Source of the DNA: Heliocidaris erythrogramma
Lineage: Eukaryota > Echinodermata > Echinoidea > Camarodonta > Echinometridae
NCBI GenBank assembly: GCA_025617745.1
Contig: CM046871.1
Location: 31,565,579-31,629,578, forward strand
Direction of reading: 5' to 3'
DNA: 64,000 nt
Shown one piece after another: positions 33,430 to 46,857 of the stretch. How positions within the stretch are numbered: the first letter of the stretch is position 1; every line of letters starts with the position of its first letter. The notes under the pieces were generated by a model, which did not search any database, was not told where the DNA came from, and worked only from the letters and a program-made list of their open reading frames with translations. The position numbers and the translations under genes were made by a program.

Positions 33430-36280
33430 TCGGCTTCTTAACACCGTCACCACATGAAAAAATGTGAACATTCACCTCAAAACACTGAATCGCGTTGAAC
33501 TATAGAGATACCATTACATCCTACCAGTCGAAATGATTGGCCCTACGTAAAGACATATGGCTGGGACCGCTATAAGTACGATTATAACCAGTCGTACTTC
33601 ATAATTGATAGTCCAGGGTTAAAGGATATATCTGCCAGCGAGGCATTCACTTGCACTTTGCAGAGAGGCGGAAGGCGGTCTTGGGGCGTAGTAGGGACAG
33701 ATGAGCAGAGGAATAAGAAGGGGCGATATAACAATGCGTTAAGTGAGATGATACATGTATATGGGTTGAAAGAGGCGTATTTTAATACGGGCCATGATGG
33801 GCATAGTGAGGGGGACGTGCAAGCCCAATTCCCCCATCCTCGTCCAAAAAATAAAATAAAAGAATCGAATTGTTGAAAATTAAGGAAAAGAAACTAGGGG
33901 GATCAACTCAACATTAAAAGAGCTTTAAAATAACTTCGTGTACCTTTTTGTTGTTATAGTGCGTGATATAATGAACGTCTATTATTTAATTATAATGTTG
34001 GGTTTACAAAAAGCATAGGGGAAACATGCATATTTATTCAAACCTCATGCATGGATAGATGGGGGGGGGGGGGGGGGGGGTAAGTATATTGTTCTGAAAA
34101 ATATATTGGTCGGTAAAATGTAGGTATATTGGTCTGAATCGAGTTTACATCCTCATTTTGGGTTTACCTTGGCAGCTTGTTATAAGCTTGTAAGCTCCAT
34201 GTTAACACCTGTTTAGGTGCAATAGGAAAAAAAAATTACGCCAGCATTCCCAATTGAATAAAGCACTGCACATACCATGCAGACTGTCTCCCGTAGCAAC
34301 CGACGTAGGAAAGAAGATAATATTTATTTTGGGGCCATCTTGTCATAAAAATGTTTAAACTCCAAAACTTAAAATAAAAGTCCTAAATACAAGTTACATT
34401 TTAGTAAGATCAATGCTTTTTTTTTTATCAATCCGTTTCGATTAAACAAAAGAACTTATATTGTTATTTTCTACGGTTTAATGTAACAATAATAATCAGT
34501 ATTTTATGGCTCTTTCTCACCATCTAAAAATGCAGTTGGCAGTTGGCACCTCACAAAAAGCATTATTTTTGATGGATGCCAAAAGATCAGAGACTCCTAG
34601 GAATAAAACAACAATTAAGACAACGTTTCTATATAGTGTTATCTTTCTTGGAGCAAGAAAAATTACGAGTAAAGCAAATTTACCAAAGACAATCGTCACA
34701 TAATTGCCCTCACCCCCACTCCGTTCCAGTTTTCCTCAATAATTATACGTTAATTTGTCTTCTTTCTTCATTTTTTACAAGGAAATAATAATAATAAACT
34801 TTGAGGACATCGCAGACGTCACATTCAGATTCACTCGGATTACCATCATTTTCATTTCATTCAAACCAACTCATATAAATCATGTTATTTTCGTTCCCAG
34901 TTATTACAAGTGATTCAGCCATCAAAACATGACCCATCAATTGTTGTCTACCTTTATCATGTTTATGAAACAATTTGTAATTATGTGTTATGAATACAGG
35001 CTATAGAATCCACGAAATGCAATCATACAACGATTCTGCTTACTACAGTCACATGTGTTAACAAAATTATGAAAAAGCGTCGGGGTAAGTAGAATAGGTA
35101 ATGTTGTGATATGTTGTGATATCACGTATCATTCGAAACAAAACAAAACAAAACAAAACAAAACAAAACAAACAAACATTCTTTACGAGGATACCAAATA
35201 CTTTATTATGTTTATACATTTATTTGGTGTTGCTGTTATGAGTTTATATTTATGTTTTGTTGTGGGTTGTTTTTTGTTTGTTTACTATTGTTTCTGATTA
35301 TTGTTAACAGGGCCTCGTGGAAGACCACCACTATAGTTGATAATGAGTCACCCAGTCTAAATATCAGAAATAAATAAATAAATAAATTAGTCATTTCTGC
35401 TGAAATTACATCATTCTATATTATTTTTTCCATCCTTGTTAGCAAATCGAAATAAAGTTATGATCTTATTATCTCTTTTTTTAAAGTAGAAATTTGTCAC
35501 CTATCGACAGATTTAGTCTCACACTAGCACCCCCTCCCCCCCACAAAAAAAAACTAAAAAACTATTAGTCTAGAGACGCCTCTGCGTCCATCTGGTCTAA
35601 TACTTTGGCGGTTATTGAAACATAAGCGTTTCCTTCCTTCCTTCCTTCCTTCTTCCTTTGCATGGCCTAAAAGAGTTACCATGATTACGTAGCTAGACTA
35701 CAGTAAAATAGCACTTCCAAGACGTGGACAGAGTTAAATCTACTGTCAATAACTTATTCTGCAACGTAAGCATCCGTATTTAGAAGTGAACTCTTCCTCA
35801 TCCTTCTAAAATTTCCGATTGATCGCGAGAATTTGGAATTTCGTCTGCCACATGAATAATCTTTCATCGTGGAAAAAAATACGGGCGTCGTAATGAAATA
35901 TGTTTCTGTAGAGAACATTTTAAATTGATTTAATGGTCCACAAAGACAAGAATATTACACATTTTTATCTCAAACAAATTTTAACCCTTCGAGACAATTG
36001 ACCACATTTTACGGGTTTGGCTCAATAAATTTTGATTTAGAGCCCTAAAAAATATACCAGGTAAATGAGTAGAAAGAGCAAAAAATTTCTGGAGACACTG
36101 TGTCCAATTTGGTTGCATGATATCGGTATTGCGTTTGATGCCAGGAATTTTAAAAAAGGAGAATAAGCTTTAAAATCCTTAAATTTGCAACACATTGAAA
36201 AGTTCAAAATCATTGTTTTCTTAATCAAAATTGGGAATTTTAAACTATTCGTCAAAGTTCCTGGCCATGTCTGTTTTTTC
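33430..36280. other. Gene-free stretch with low-complexity sequence
   Basis: No recognisable coding family. It contains a G18 run at about 34062, an (AAAAC)n run at about 35133-35175, an (AATA)n tail at about 35372-35388 that ends a short LINE 3' fragment, and a (TTCC)n run at about 35630-35652. The 83-codon frame on the minus strand at 36037-36288 is unassigned. Confidence 0.4.
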
Positions 36281-36284
36281 AAAG

Positions 36285-36816
36285 ACAATATATTTTAATT
36301 TGTAAACAAATTTTTAGGCATTTTACTCCCAGTGTTATAGATCGTATGCTCGATCTGTAATGAAAAACACAAGTCAGAAAAAATTGGAACCAGCGGGATT
36401 CGAACCTGTCATCTACTGCTTGCCGGGCAGCGACTTAACCACCAGGCTATTCTGGTTCACGGCCAAGTCACGATGAACTGGAATCAAATACCCAAGATCC
36501 TCTTCTTTCTGACTCATTAATATTCAAACGGTCCGCCGTAGACAATGGTTAGTAAACGAAGAAGCTTAATGGGAGGAATTTTTAATTTGTAAACAAATTT
36601 TTAGGCATTTTACTCCCAGTGTTATAGATCGTATGCTCGATCTGTAATGAAAAACACAAGTCAGAAAAAATTGGAACCAGCGGGATTCGAACTTTTGTTT
36701 TTCATTACAGATCGAGCATACGATCTATAACACTGGGAGTAAAATGCCTAAAAAATTGTTTACAAATTAAAAAATTCCTCCCATTAAGCTTCTTCGTTTA
36801 CTAACAATATATTTTA
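36285..36816. mobile_element. Composite insertion flanked by 13-bp direct repeats, with tRNA-like core and inverted arms
   Basis: ACAATATATTTTA occurs at 36285-36297 and again at 36804-36816, exactly bracketing about 506 bases. Inside are a 115-bp unit present twice in direct orientation (36297-36411 and 36581-36692) and an inverted copy (36697-36803). The inverted copy also mirrors the flanking GTTAGTAAACGAAGAAGCTT (36547-36566). Between the direct copies lies a tRNA-like sequence, read on the minus strand, with box A TAGCCTGGTGG and box B GGTTCGAATCC. The second copy stops in the middle of box B. Confidence 0.75.
36383..36457 (-). pseudogene. tRNA-like SINE head / tRNA pseudogene
   Basis: On the minus strand TGAACCAGAATAGCCTGG through GGTTCGAATCCCGC to TGGTTCC forms a near-cloverleaf. 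The acceptor pairs 6 of 7, the D-stem AGC/GCT is intact, and the anticodon stem GCTGC/GCAGT encloses loop CCGGCAA (position 33 is C, not T). The T-stem has two A-C mismatches. It sits inside a duplicated insertion, so it is a retroposon promoter remnant rather than a working tRNA gene. Confidence 0.55.
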
Positions 36817-36930
36817 TTAGAACCATGTAGCATTAAAAGGAAAAATATATTGTTGCCAATTTGAAGAACAAAATGTGATAAATTTAGTCCTTAAATAATT
36901 CCTGTCATGAAAGGCTTAACCAACCTATCT

Positions 36931-37072
36931 GGGGGGCGTTTCATGAAAGGACTTGTCAGATATTTTATCCAACAAATTTGCTCTCAGCCAATCAGCTGCA
37001 AGGATTTCAGTAGCTTATAACGGTTGTCGGTTAAAATATCCGACAACTTCCTTTCATGAAACACTCCCTAGT
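36931..37072. repeat. Foldback MITE, GGGGGGCGTTTCATGAAAGG ends
   Basis: The left end GGGGGGCGTTTCATGAAAGG and right end CCTTTCATGAAACACTCCCT are inverted. The loop carries CTCTCAGCCAATCAGCTGCAAGG, shared with 24598-24717. Arms are about 35 bp and slightly diverged. Confidence 0.85.
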
Positions 37073-37689
37073 TCCCCCCTATTACTTTGGATTCATCTAT
37101 CAATATAATACAGGAATTAGATCGTCTGTGAATTTACAATAAATAAAATCTATGTCTTGGTAAATGTAATAAGGATTTGTCCATTTGGACACAAGTATTA
37201 GTTACCTGGCAAAGCTGGGGTGATTATTGCAGGACCGATAGGAAGAGCAGTATTGATACTAATGTGGCTACCCTGGGTATAAAATAAGATCAAATTATTC
37301 ATATTATTAATTATTTATTTCGTCTGGAGTTATACTAAACCTCTCCCCCTCCTGTCTGCATTTTACCATTAGTAAAAGAAAATATGTTTGTATTGCGTGA
37401 AGGCGTATTTTCCCCCGTGTCAGCAGTAGTGTGAATCGACAGAAACTGATCTCGGGAAATTTAGTAGCGTGGGAAGGCGTCAAAATTCAAGCGATTCTGG
37501 TCAGTTGTCAATATTTAACATTGGCCATGATCTTTTTGAGCCAGGCTAATGTATCCAATCAGTGTGGGTGTAGGCCTATATACGAAACCATATGGACTGA
37601 TACCCCAGTGACATCGCAGCATCGACTCCAAACCGATAGCGGACAAGATCTCGGCCATTCGGGATGATGTAATCGTGTGTTCTGTCCGT

Positions 37690-38285
37690 TGTCGAGGGCA
37701 CTCATTTCCCCGAAGATTCATAATACCTTAACACAAATTCCCCTTACCAGGAGGTTCAAAATTCCGAAAATGAAATAAGGTTCATAATGTCGAACCGTTT
37801 GCTGCATTACTCCGATGGTTCAAGATTCCGAAGGTTCGTAATTCCGAAAATGAAATAGGGCTCATGATTCCGAAGAATTATGACGGGTTCTATTGCATTT
37901 TATAATAATAATAATAATAATAATATGTTACATTTATATAGCGCATTAATACTTCAATGCGCTTTACATTTTTCGGAATTAGGAACCTTCGGAGTAACGA
38001 ACCTTGTTTGTATTTATTTCCGAATCATATAAAAACATATACAACATAGGTAGACATCAAAATCATGTACATCGAGAAAATGAGATGCAGAGGATGGCCC
38101 AAATTCAGCGTTATTATTAGAATAACACTGGTCTTCCTTGGGGTCCTTCGGAAAAACAAACATTCCGAACGATGAACCTTCGGAATTATGATTATGAACC
38201 TTCATAAAACGAACCTTCGGAATTATGAACCTTCGGAAAAGCGAACATTTGGAATTATGATGCTTCGGAAAAACGACATGTAACC
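37690..38285. repeat. Second TTCCGAAGGTTC motif array, interrupted
   Basis: Forward copies (AGGTTCAAAATTCCGAAAATG, GGTTCGTAATTCCGAAAATG) occupy 37730-37880. Reverse-complement copies (TTCGGAATTATGAACCTTCGG) occupy 37970-38275. Between them are an (AAT)n-TTACATTTATATAGCGC SINE/LINE tail at 37902-37965 and, inside the right half (about 38010-38150), unrelated sequence. Organisation and motif match 2580-2945. Confidence 0.75.
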
Positions 38286-38289
38286 GATG

Positions 38290-41200
38290 TGACTTGGGTA
38301 TAAGCCCCTGCTCTAGTCATCATCGAGTTTGTGAATGTGTCTTTATTATTTATTCAATGGTTTATTATACACAATAGCAGATACATTTTGCAGCCTGGTG
38401 GCTGAATTGCATGTTCTGTTACAATCGCACGAGTACATGTATAAATACAAATCTAAAACAGTTAATGCAGTAATGGTAGGAACGGTAGTAACAAAATGAT
38501 AGCTAGGCAGGGAGGGAGAGGGAAAGAGAAAGAGAGAGAGAGAGAGAGAGAGAAGATTAACAGAATGTGTATAAAATACAAAAGCATAGTTGCATATTTA
38601 CATATTCATGTAGTAAATGTACAAAGCATGCACAATTGTTAACATAAGTATTGAGAAATATGTGGATTCTGTGATAGGTAGAATTGAACATAAGCTTCAC
38701 TGCTTTAATGCAGACTAGGATCATTGGACTCATGCGAACGAAAACGCGATTACGTGACACAAGTTTGTGAATTAAACACAATTTGGCTTTTAACTGAATC
38801 CGAATCCCTTCGTGATTGGTCCAGATTTACCAATAGTTCATGACGCGAAATAAATGAATCACATGTACACAAGACTGTGCACTTTTCCCCCGCGAAAATG
38901 ACCGTTTAAAAGTTATGTCGCGAACAACTGTTTTCCCCCACAAACGATTTTATACAGTTTTCTCGATTGAAATTGTAGTAATTAATTCACATACATTTAC
39001 ATTTATCGTTCATGTACTTGAATGAAGTCGAAGCACTACTTCCAGTATAGTGTTTACAAGTCATGTGTACTTTGTTGAACGTTGCAGACTATAGCTATAA
39101 TGACCGAGTCCCCAACAGATGAGAAGCATATACAGTCTGATGGCACTGACCTTACCACAGAATGTCATTCCTGTCCGTTCCATCACCGAGTACCAACATT
39201 GACTAGTTTAGTTTAGTTTAGTTTATTAACCCAATCACCCTCCTGGGGTATGCGAGTACAAACAAACAATAAAGATTACATTTTTGGTGTTTGACCAGTG
39301 CTCATGGTGATGATGGATTCAGGGGGATATGTGCTAGCTCCCCACCCACCCACCCCCCCCCCCCCCCCTCCTCCGCCGAAAAAAAAAATGATACTACTGG
39401 TACTATGTAGTAGCTCCTTTTTCGATTTGTTTTGTTTGTTCGGTTGGTCGTCCATGTTTTGGTTTGGTTTGTTTTGTTTTATTTCTATGGTTGTTTGTTT
39501 GTTTGTTTGTTTGCTTGTTTTATATGTCAGATACTTTTGACAAAGTGGGACCTATATATCCTCGCCCTTTCGACAAAATTTCATAACCCTTTTTTATTGT
39601 TGCTGCTGTTTAGCTTGTCGAATAAGTGATAGATGCATTGTATGAACCAAAACAAACTTCTTGGGAATGACCAACTTCTAACCGTCAAATAGGGGGGGGG
39701 GGGGGGGGGCTATCAACACCCCCTCTACCCCAGCTCACCCTCAACCATCCGCATACCCATCAGATAAAAATAATGATTGCGGTCATGGGGTCATTCCATT
39801 TGTTTCGTTCATCCATGGCCAGCACCCGCTGCGCTGAGTTCGTTTACCTCCTTTGGTTTCCGAAAACCAACCTCTGCGTAGTCTGCAAGGCACAGACACT
39901 ATTTTGACACTTAAACGCAATTCCATCAAGTCTTGAGCTGAGCTTGACTTTGCAAGTCTTTATCTGTGCCAAGAGCAGCCACCGTGTGGACTTCTGTTTC
40001 AGAAGCCTCCTAGTTCAGTCTTTCAGACCCACTGTTACGCGTTACGACTGACAAGGGTTTGTGCCTGTAGACTACTCAACTGGTTTCCGACGAGCACCCA
40101 AAGCGGGTAAGATGTCAGATATATATGATCACGTAGCCAATCCGGATGGTAATGTCATAACACCATCATTCATTCACTCACTCATTCAGTCACCGACATC
40201 AACCCGACTACGACTGCCTGCCGTAACATGAACTCCGAATGATAATTCTTAATGAGGCTTGATAGTACATGTAGTTGGACTATGTAAACATTCCGCACAT
40301 TTGTTTGGATGGGGTAAGTTATAAACTTATACAGGACATGCTCCGGCGACAATTGTTCCGTGCCGATTTCGTACACTAACGGATTAAACCGAATACTAAA
40401 CCCAACAACATTTGAACCCTAACCTTAACCCTAAACCAAACCTAAACCCATATTACAACCCTAACCGTAACACTATCATGACTATACAGTTGTATTGTAT
40501 CTTTGACGAAAGAAACCCCTGAGCACTTGTCGCCGGCTAGCGCATGAAGGAGCACCAGTACACATGTAGTTAAACCGATAAATTGATTTGATGTTTACAT
40601 GTACCTACCTGGAAGCAAAACACTTTACCTCACACTCTCCCAACATTCCTGCAAACTTTTCACCTCGAACAGACAAGTTTGGTCCCTTTACCTGCTTTAC
40701 CAAGGAGTTGATTATCACTTTACCATATTTCATCTGTCTTTGAAATGAATTTCTGAGCTAAAGAAGGATGTGGTCAGTTTTTTTGTTTTGCTTGTCAGGG
40801 AATTATGGAGGGAAACTGAACCCCCCTCCCCCACTGAGCGAATTTTCGAGAAGCTGGCGAGACCCCAAAAATACAGGTCTACCTTTTCCAAAACTTGACA
40901 AACCTTCATTTGTGTGCCCCCCCCCCCCTGTTACTCAATCCTGGATCCGCCATTGGCGGTATATAAAACAAATGTTGACTCCTTCTTTTTCGCGTCGCGG
41001 TTAAAACCATTGCCCTCGGTGATCTTGCACCTGTGCTATGGACCTCGACTGTTGTCTCGGGGCATAGCACAGTTGCGAGCTCACCTCGGGCCATAGTTTT
41101 CACCGTGCCCCTCAAAGCAGTCAACATTTGTATAATATAGTATAAGCATCCAGTAAAATCACTCTGAGACAAACAGAAATGAGTGAGGTTGGGAAAATGT

Positions 41201-42600
41201 GAGGTCAGGTGTATGTGCATGTCTAAACTTTTTGGCCCAACTTTATAGCTCTTCTTGACATTACACTGTATATATAGTGCGTATAAAAAAAAGTATACCT
41301 AACTTTGATAGCTTCTAATTCAAATGTTATAACCGTTGTGACTTTGAAATTTATTTGATGGTGAAGGGTAACTTATTGCCTGTCCAGTGCCATGGTACCT
41401 CATTCATGACATTTCTGCCATGGATGACTGTTTTTTTGTTTTTTAAGTGTTGTCAAAATCTCCTTGTTCTAAGTTTGGGCTGATCGATGCAACGAATGAA
41501 TGCGTTACTTTAGTCTCAATCATTTTAAAAATTGAATTCTCCTTTGTGCTTCAATGCTTCATTGTTCAAAGTGATCCAGTGTATCTAAACTTTCAAATGA
41601 CCTTGTTTCAATCCATATAATAATCTCTAATTCATTTTAACAGCCTTCTAACCTCTTGTCTCGTGATAACTAAAAACTCTCTGCTCATTATTTTGTCCAT
41701 TGCACCATTTCACCTGCATTTGGTGCACACGTTTTTTTCTCGCGATAGCACACACGTACGTTCGCAACTCTATTTTTATGCTTGGAACCATTTTGAATGT
41801 TGTTGTTGTTTAATATCATCGTTTAATTATGATCAATTACACTTTTTCCCTTTTTTAAAATTATTATTTTAATGGACCTGTTGTGTATGCTCTTAATAAA
41901 TTTTGGATATAAGTATTTTTCCCCTCTCTCTTGATTGCTCGTACATATAGGCCTAATACATCTTTTTGATGACGTCAATCAACCGGTCCAGCGATTCGTG
42001 GCAACATTGACATGAACACCTAACACGGCAATCCTCTGTAATTAACAAAAATCCCCGTCCAAAAACTCCTGAAATTTCAGTTCCGTTTGGAAACGGTTGA
42101 ACAAATCAAGATGCTCGATAATGACTAAATCAAGTCCTCCGTCCATGCCATGCCATATCTCATAACTATTACACAGATTATCAAAAAGATCAAATTTTAG
42201 AATGCTTTGCAAAAATATGAATAATGTATTCATCAATAATACTAGAGTCTATTACATGGATTATTTTCCTCCTGTAAGATATTGAAGTTTAATCTTAGTA
42301 TGATATGGATACTATAGGATACATGTATTACGCGCTTGTTACAAAAGTGATTAGTAACATGCGTACATTTTGACAGAAAATGCCATCAAAAGGAGGGTAC
42401 ATTTTTAATTCCACAACCATTATTTTTTTTATAACGATATATCCTCTATAATGAGCAAAAACCATGTCTTGTTATTCGATACATATTCAATACCGTGAAA
42501 TATACTACGACGCATGTTGACGTATGAATCTTGCTCTTTTAGGTATGCTACGTCATATTGCGAAGATTACCCAGATTTTCAAAATCTGAAGTACATTGTA
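38290..42600. other. Gene-free stretch with LINE ends and poly-C/G runs
   Basis: LINE-type 3' ends occur at about 38340-38400 and 39205-39285 (TAGTTTAGTTTAGTTTATTA). There is a (GA)n run at 38525-38553, C/G runs at about 39353, 39690 and 40918, and CCCTAACCTTAACCCTAAAC at about 40417. A foldback at about 41010-41100 pairs GCCCTCGGTGATCTTGCACC with its mirror. No host gene is recognised. Confidence 0.4.
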
Positions 42601-42662
42601 TTTGCAAAAGTATGAATAATTTATTCATCAATAAATGTATGTAAAGTATCTCTCTGTTTTGT

Positions 42663-42824
42663 AATTGCTCACAATAGCATCGTGTGTTTTCATACAACAG
42701 ATTTTCAGTACCTTTCGTTTCCTGTGATGCTGGAGCATTTCTGACATAGCATCTACTATTGTGATTGAGAGTTTATGAGTTGGTATTGTATTAAAACATG
42801 CGATGCTATTGTGAGCAGGTGCTA
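42663..42824. repeat. Foldback element, GCTCACAATAGCATCG ends
   Basis: TTGCTCACAATAGCATCGTG at the left is mirrored by GCGATGCTATTGTGAGCAGG at the right, about 110 bases apart. The interior also pairs weakly (ATGCTGGAGCATT; CATAGCATCTACTATTGTG). Likely a MITE relic. Confidence 0.5.
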
Positions 42825-43956
42825 AACTGAGGGATAGGTATATACCAGTGTCTATTGTTTGGCTTGTTTTAGGTGACTGATGATTGACTGATGATGTCAT
42901 GTGAAGAATCAGACTCCAAAGGATTTTTTAGGGGCGGGGCCTAGCAGGTAATATAAAATAATTATAAAAATATTTAAAAATATATGACACATATTCAGAT
43001 CAAATGGTTGTAAATTTTGTGATGTACAGAACAATACACATCATCAAAGATCAACATGTACTTGCATTCCATAGGTCCTTTAAAAAAGGATGCGGATTAA
43101 ACCAAGATTGTGTTATCATAGCAAAATAAAATATCATAAATTTACCTTGTAATAAGCCCTTTCTTGAGTTTGAGTTGACTTTAACACCTTTTCTATTCCA
43201 ATGCACAAACTCAATTGAAAATAACTCAGCAATTGCTTTAAATATCCAATGTGTATTGGATATTTAGATTGACCTCTTTTGTCCGTTTTGAATAGTGTTC
43301 TCAGTTGGGTGCTCTCATTGAATAACAGTCCTCATTTTGATTGCTGAATAATAAAGTCCTGCTGAAAATTCAAGGTTCAGTTCAATAAATTGACTCGAAC
43401 AGGTACACAATATATGTGATATAAATTATATCTAGTATGTTTCCATGTGTTTTACGTGGTATCAGGATTTCAATAGAAAACGATTCACTTTGATTTTGCT
43501 CGGTATACAATAAACGGCTTTTGACAGAGTCATTGATCAGAGTTTAATATTCTTGTTCGGAATAGGAAGGAATAGAGTGGTAAGTTCTGATTTGCTTACG
43601 ATTTTGTTTTAGTAAACGATTTGCACTTGAAGTTGTAAACTAATTTGTGTCTGTTTTATAAGCAGGAAGATGGGACACTTTACTACAATAGATTACATTT
43701 CGTATGCTATTTGCCTACAGCAAGAGAGAGCTATCAAGTTGCTCCCGATGTCTATATTTATCCTTTATAAATAGCTGTTTCTTTATATAAAGAGGAATAT
43801 ATTTAGAGATATTTAGAGATAGTCGTTATCTATAAGATCATAGTTCGCCCAGTCTTGTTTTCCCGATTTCTTATAAATTTACACCAGTTGATATTGGGGG
43901 ACAGTGACGGTAAAGATCGCAAGGCGTTAATTTGATTCCAAAAGGTGGAAATATCC

Positions 43957-44182
43957 TCGATACACTCTTAGAAATGTTGGGTAAATGCCACTGGGTAAAT
44001 GAAGATTGGGCATAGGTTGGTTAAATCTTGCTCAACTTTTACATGCATTTACCCAACATTGGTCAAAAATAAGAATGAAATTGGTAAAGTTTACCCAAAA
44101 GTTGGTCGGACTCATAAGGACCCTCATGTTGGGTAAAATTTGGGTAAAATTTTGCCCAATATTTCTAAGAGTGTATCGAGGA
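43957..44182. repeat. MITE with TCCTCGATACACTCTTAGAAAT ends
   Basis: TCCTCGATACACTCTTAGAA at the left is mirrored exactly by TTCTAAGAGTGTATCGAGGA at the right. The subterminal TGTTGGGTAAATG and TTTACCCAACATT also pair. About 225 bp with GGGTAAA iterated inside. No coding capacity. Confidence 0.85.
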
Positions 44183-44589
44183 GATAGTTATTTGATTTGA
44201 ATTTGTTTTTTCCACTCTTGTTTTTCTTGAACAAATCACAATAAATCATACATCACAAGCAATAGTGAATATTATCAAAGTATGAACAATAGCATGAATA
44301 TTATAATAGAAGAATACAATGAAGTAATTACAATTATTGGTAAGGAATTTATAATAAAACAAAAGCGGTGGAACCTAATTTAAAAGCACTGCTTGTATTA
44401 CATAGGTCCCAAGAGATACGAATGAGAATTATACTTATAACTTTATTTTGCACAAAATGAAATGAAATGAGCCCAACACTGACTTTTGAAATCACACTGA
44501 CTACACCCAATCATGCTAATTATGGATCGGCATTAATCATGTTAATAAAATGTAAACGATTCGAAACGGAAAACTGGACAGTTTCAAGC

Positions 44590-46115
44590 GTCAGGTTAGA
44601 ATGGTCGGGTTGTCCGTCCGTCCCACTTTCTCGTCAACGCGATATCTCAAACATTATTTGAGGTATTAACTTCAAACTTGGTGCTAGTATGTATCACCTT
44701 AGGATGACGATCTGATTAGATTTTGGGATACGTAGGTAGGTCAAAGGTCAAAGGTCACTGAGGTCAATTTCTGAAATTTCAGGTTTTAACCTTTTCTTTT
44801 CTTTTTTCCTCTCACCTTATACGGCTTTTTCTGCTACAGAAAAACAAAGTAATATATAATTAAGTCATAAAAAGCCTTATATTTAACAACGCAACCGAGA
44901 TGGCGTAAGTATTCATATTTTGAACGACAGCGCCGGAAAAACCAACAACAACAACATCTCAAGAAACATTTGAGCTATGAGCTTCAAATTTGATATTAGT
45001 ATCCATCACCATATTGAGACAAACATATTAGATATGGGGGTAAATATGCCAAAGGTCGAAGGTCACAGATATAATTTACCATGAAATTTCACGTTTTTAG
45101 CCTCGTTATCGCAATATATCTTTAACGATTTGAGCCATTATCTCAAAACTTGGTACTATATAGTATGCATCACCATATTGAGACGAACAGGGGCGTCGCT
45201 AGAGGGGGTGAGGGTGTCACCCCCCCCCCCCACACACACACACATACGACACCTCTGTCGGCAAAAAGAAAAAAAAGAGGGGGAAAGGGAGAGGGAAGAG
45301 GAAAGAGGACTGCAAGCTGCTAGAATATCCAAATATTTGGAAAGCAATGTTCCCTGATAATAATATTATGTAACTTGTGTAACTTCTCTACATTTTCACT
45401 ACGAAAAGTTTTTTTAAAAAATTGCTCGCTCGCAAGAACACTGTAATTTTTATATTCGGGCAAAAGGCGTCCCCCTTCAGGAATGGGCTGCAGCCCCCCC
45501 CCCCCCTTCCTCTGAGTAATTTTAGAGTTCCGATATTTGGGCAACTAAAACAACCAGAATACCCACATATTTGGGCAGCACGGTTCCCAGATAATTATGT
45601 AACTTCTGTATGTAACTTCTGCACATTTTCACTATGAAACGTTAAAAAAATTGCTTGCTCGCTTTGCTCGCTCGCAAACATTTAAAAATTCATATTCGGG
45701 TAGCGAGGTGCCAGATAATTATGTAACTTCTGTACATTTTCATTACGAAAAGTTAAAAAATTTTGCTTGCTCGCGTCGCTTGCAAACATTTAGAAATTGA
45801 AAAGTTGATATTCGGGTAAAAGGCGTCAGCCCCCTCCTTGCGAAAATGGGCCCGTATGATCAAGATCTGCGGTGGGGGGGGGGGGGGGGTAATTAGGGTT
45901 CAGCATTTTTGTCGGCAAATTTGGGTGTCACACCCCCCCCCCCCCCTTCAACATTAGAAGTGAAATTAATGTTTGTTTATTTTTTTATCAGTTATAATGT
46001 TAATTATAGGTTTTTTATTCTGGTTATAACAATATTTCAAGAACAGTTTGATCCATGAATTTAACTGAATTCAGGCGGAGGCATATCGGAGACGCAGTCG
46101 CATTCATCTAGTTAT
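44590..46115. repeat. Dispersed repeat with AGGTCAAAGGTCA core, split by repeat R3 copy 2
   Basis: Segments 44590-45186 and 46015-46110 carry the motifs GGTCAAAGGTCAAAGGTCAC, ATCTCAAGAAACATTTGAGC, CATCACCATATTGAGAC and a GGAGACGCAGTCGCATTCAT end. These are characteristic of a ubiquitous marine-invertebrate repeat with tandem-like sub-units. It is interrupted at 45187 by AGGGGCGTCGCTAGAG, the start of an R3 copy that runs to about 45950. That copy includes poly-C/G runs at 45220, 45497, 45875 and 45932. Confidence 0.65.
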
Positions 46116-46323
46116 TTCTTATTGGTGTGTGTGTGTATGTGTGCGTGTGTGTAGGTGTGGTTTTACATAGATAGTCTTGTGGGGTACAGAGAACAAAAGA
46201 GCACAATGATGCCCTTTATTCCGTCATGCTTGTGGGGTACAAAATACAATAGGAGAAGTGCTTGTGGGGTACAAAACACAATAGGAGAAATGAATAGAGT
46301 TCCCCACAAGTCCATGTATGTGA

Positions 46324-46525
46324 ATGTGCGTTTGTTTAGCATTATGTCCGAGGACATTTTCGGACAGAGAACAAAAAAAAAATCATGACAACAATGGTCC
46401 TCGGAAGCCGGACAATAGTCCTCGAACGTCGAACAATGAATTTGTGCTTTATTCCGTCGACTGTCCGAGGACGAGTAACAATAGAGGAACAATAGTTGTC
46501 CTCGGAAGTAAAGCCATGTAAACGT
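46324..46525 (+). repeat. Dispersed repeat family R2, copy 2
   Basis: Sister of 18056-18280, same orientation, flanked by (GT)n. Immediately to the left, GTGGGGTACA(A)AA(A/T)ACA is repeated three times at about 46179-46285. Open frames on both strands are repeat by-products. Confidence 0.75.
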
Positions 46526-46857
46526 GTGTGTGCGTGTGTGTGTGTGTGTTTTACCATTTGTGAGAGGAGTGTGTCTGAGTGTGTGTTGTGTGTATATGGG
46601 TGGGGTGGGGTGGGGAAGGGGGGGGGGAGTAAGTTTGGAGAAAGTTTGAATTCTTTATTCCCCCCCCCCCTTTTAGTTTTAGGATTTCAAGTTCATCGAG
46701 CTTCTTTCTTAGTTTCGCTTTGTTTTGTTATTAAAATATTTTGAATATAATTATTGTTAGGGACATTGCTTATATTTGTTACATGTACATTATGTTATGT
46801 TTACTTGGAGTTATGACGTGCTTTATAACTTGTGTATGTATTTGGTTTTATATTTAC

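Noticed and set aside
40412-40470. CCCTAA-like telomeric repeat
   Set aside because: Only a few irregular units (CCCTAACCTTAACCCTAAAC); not a tandem TTAGGG array.
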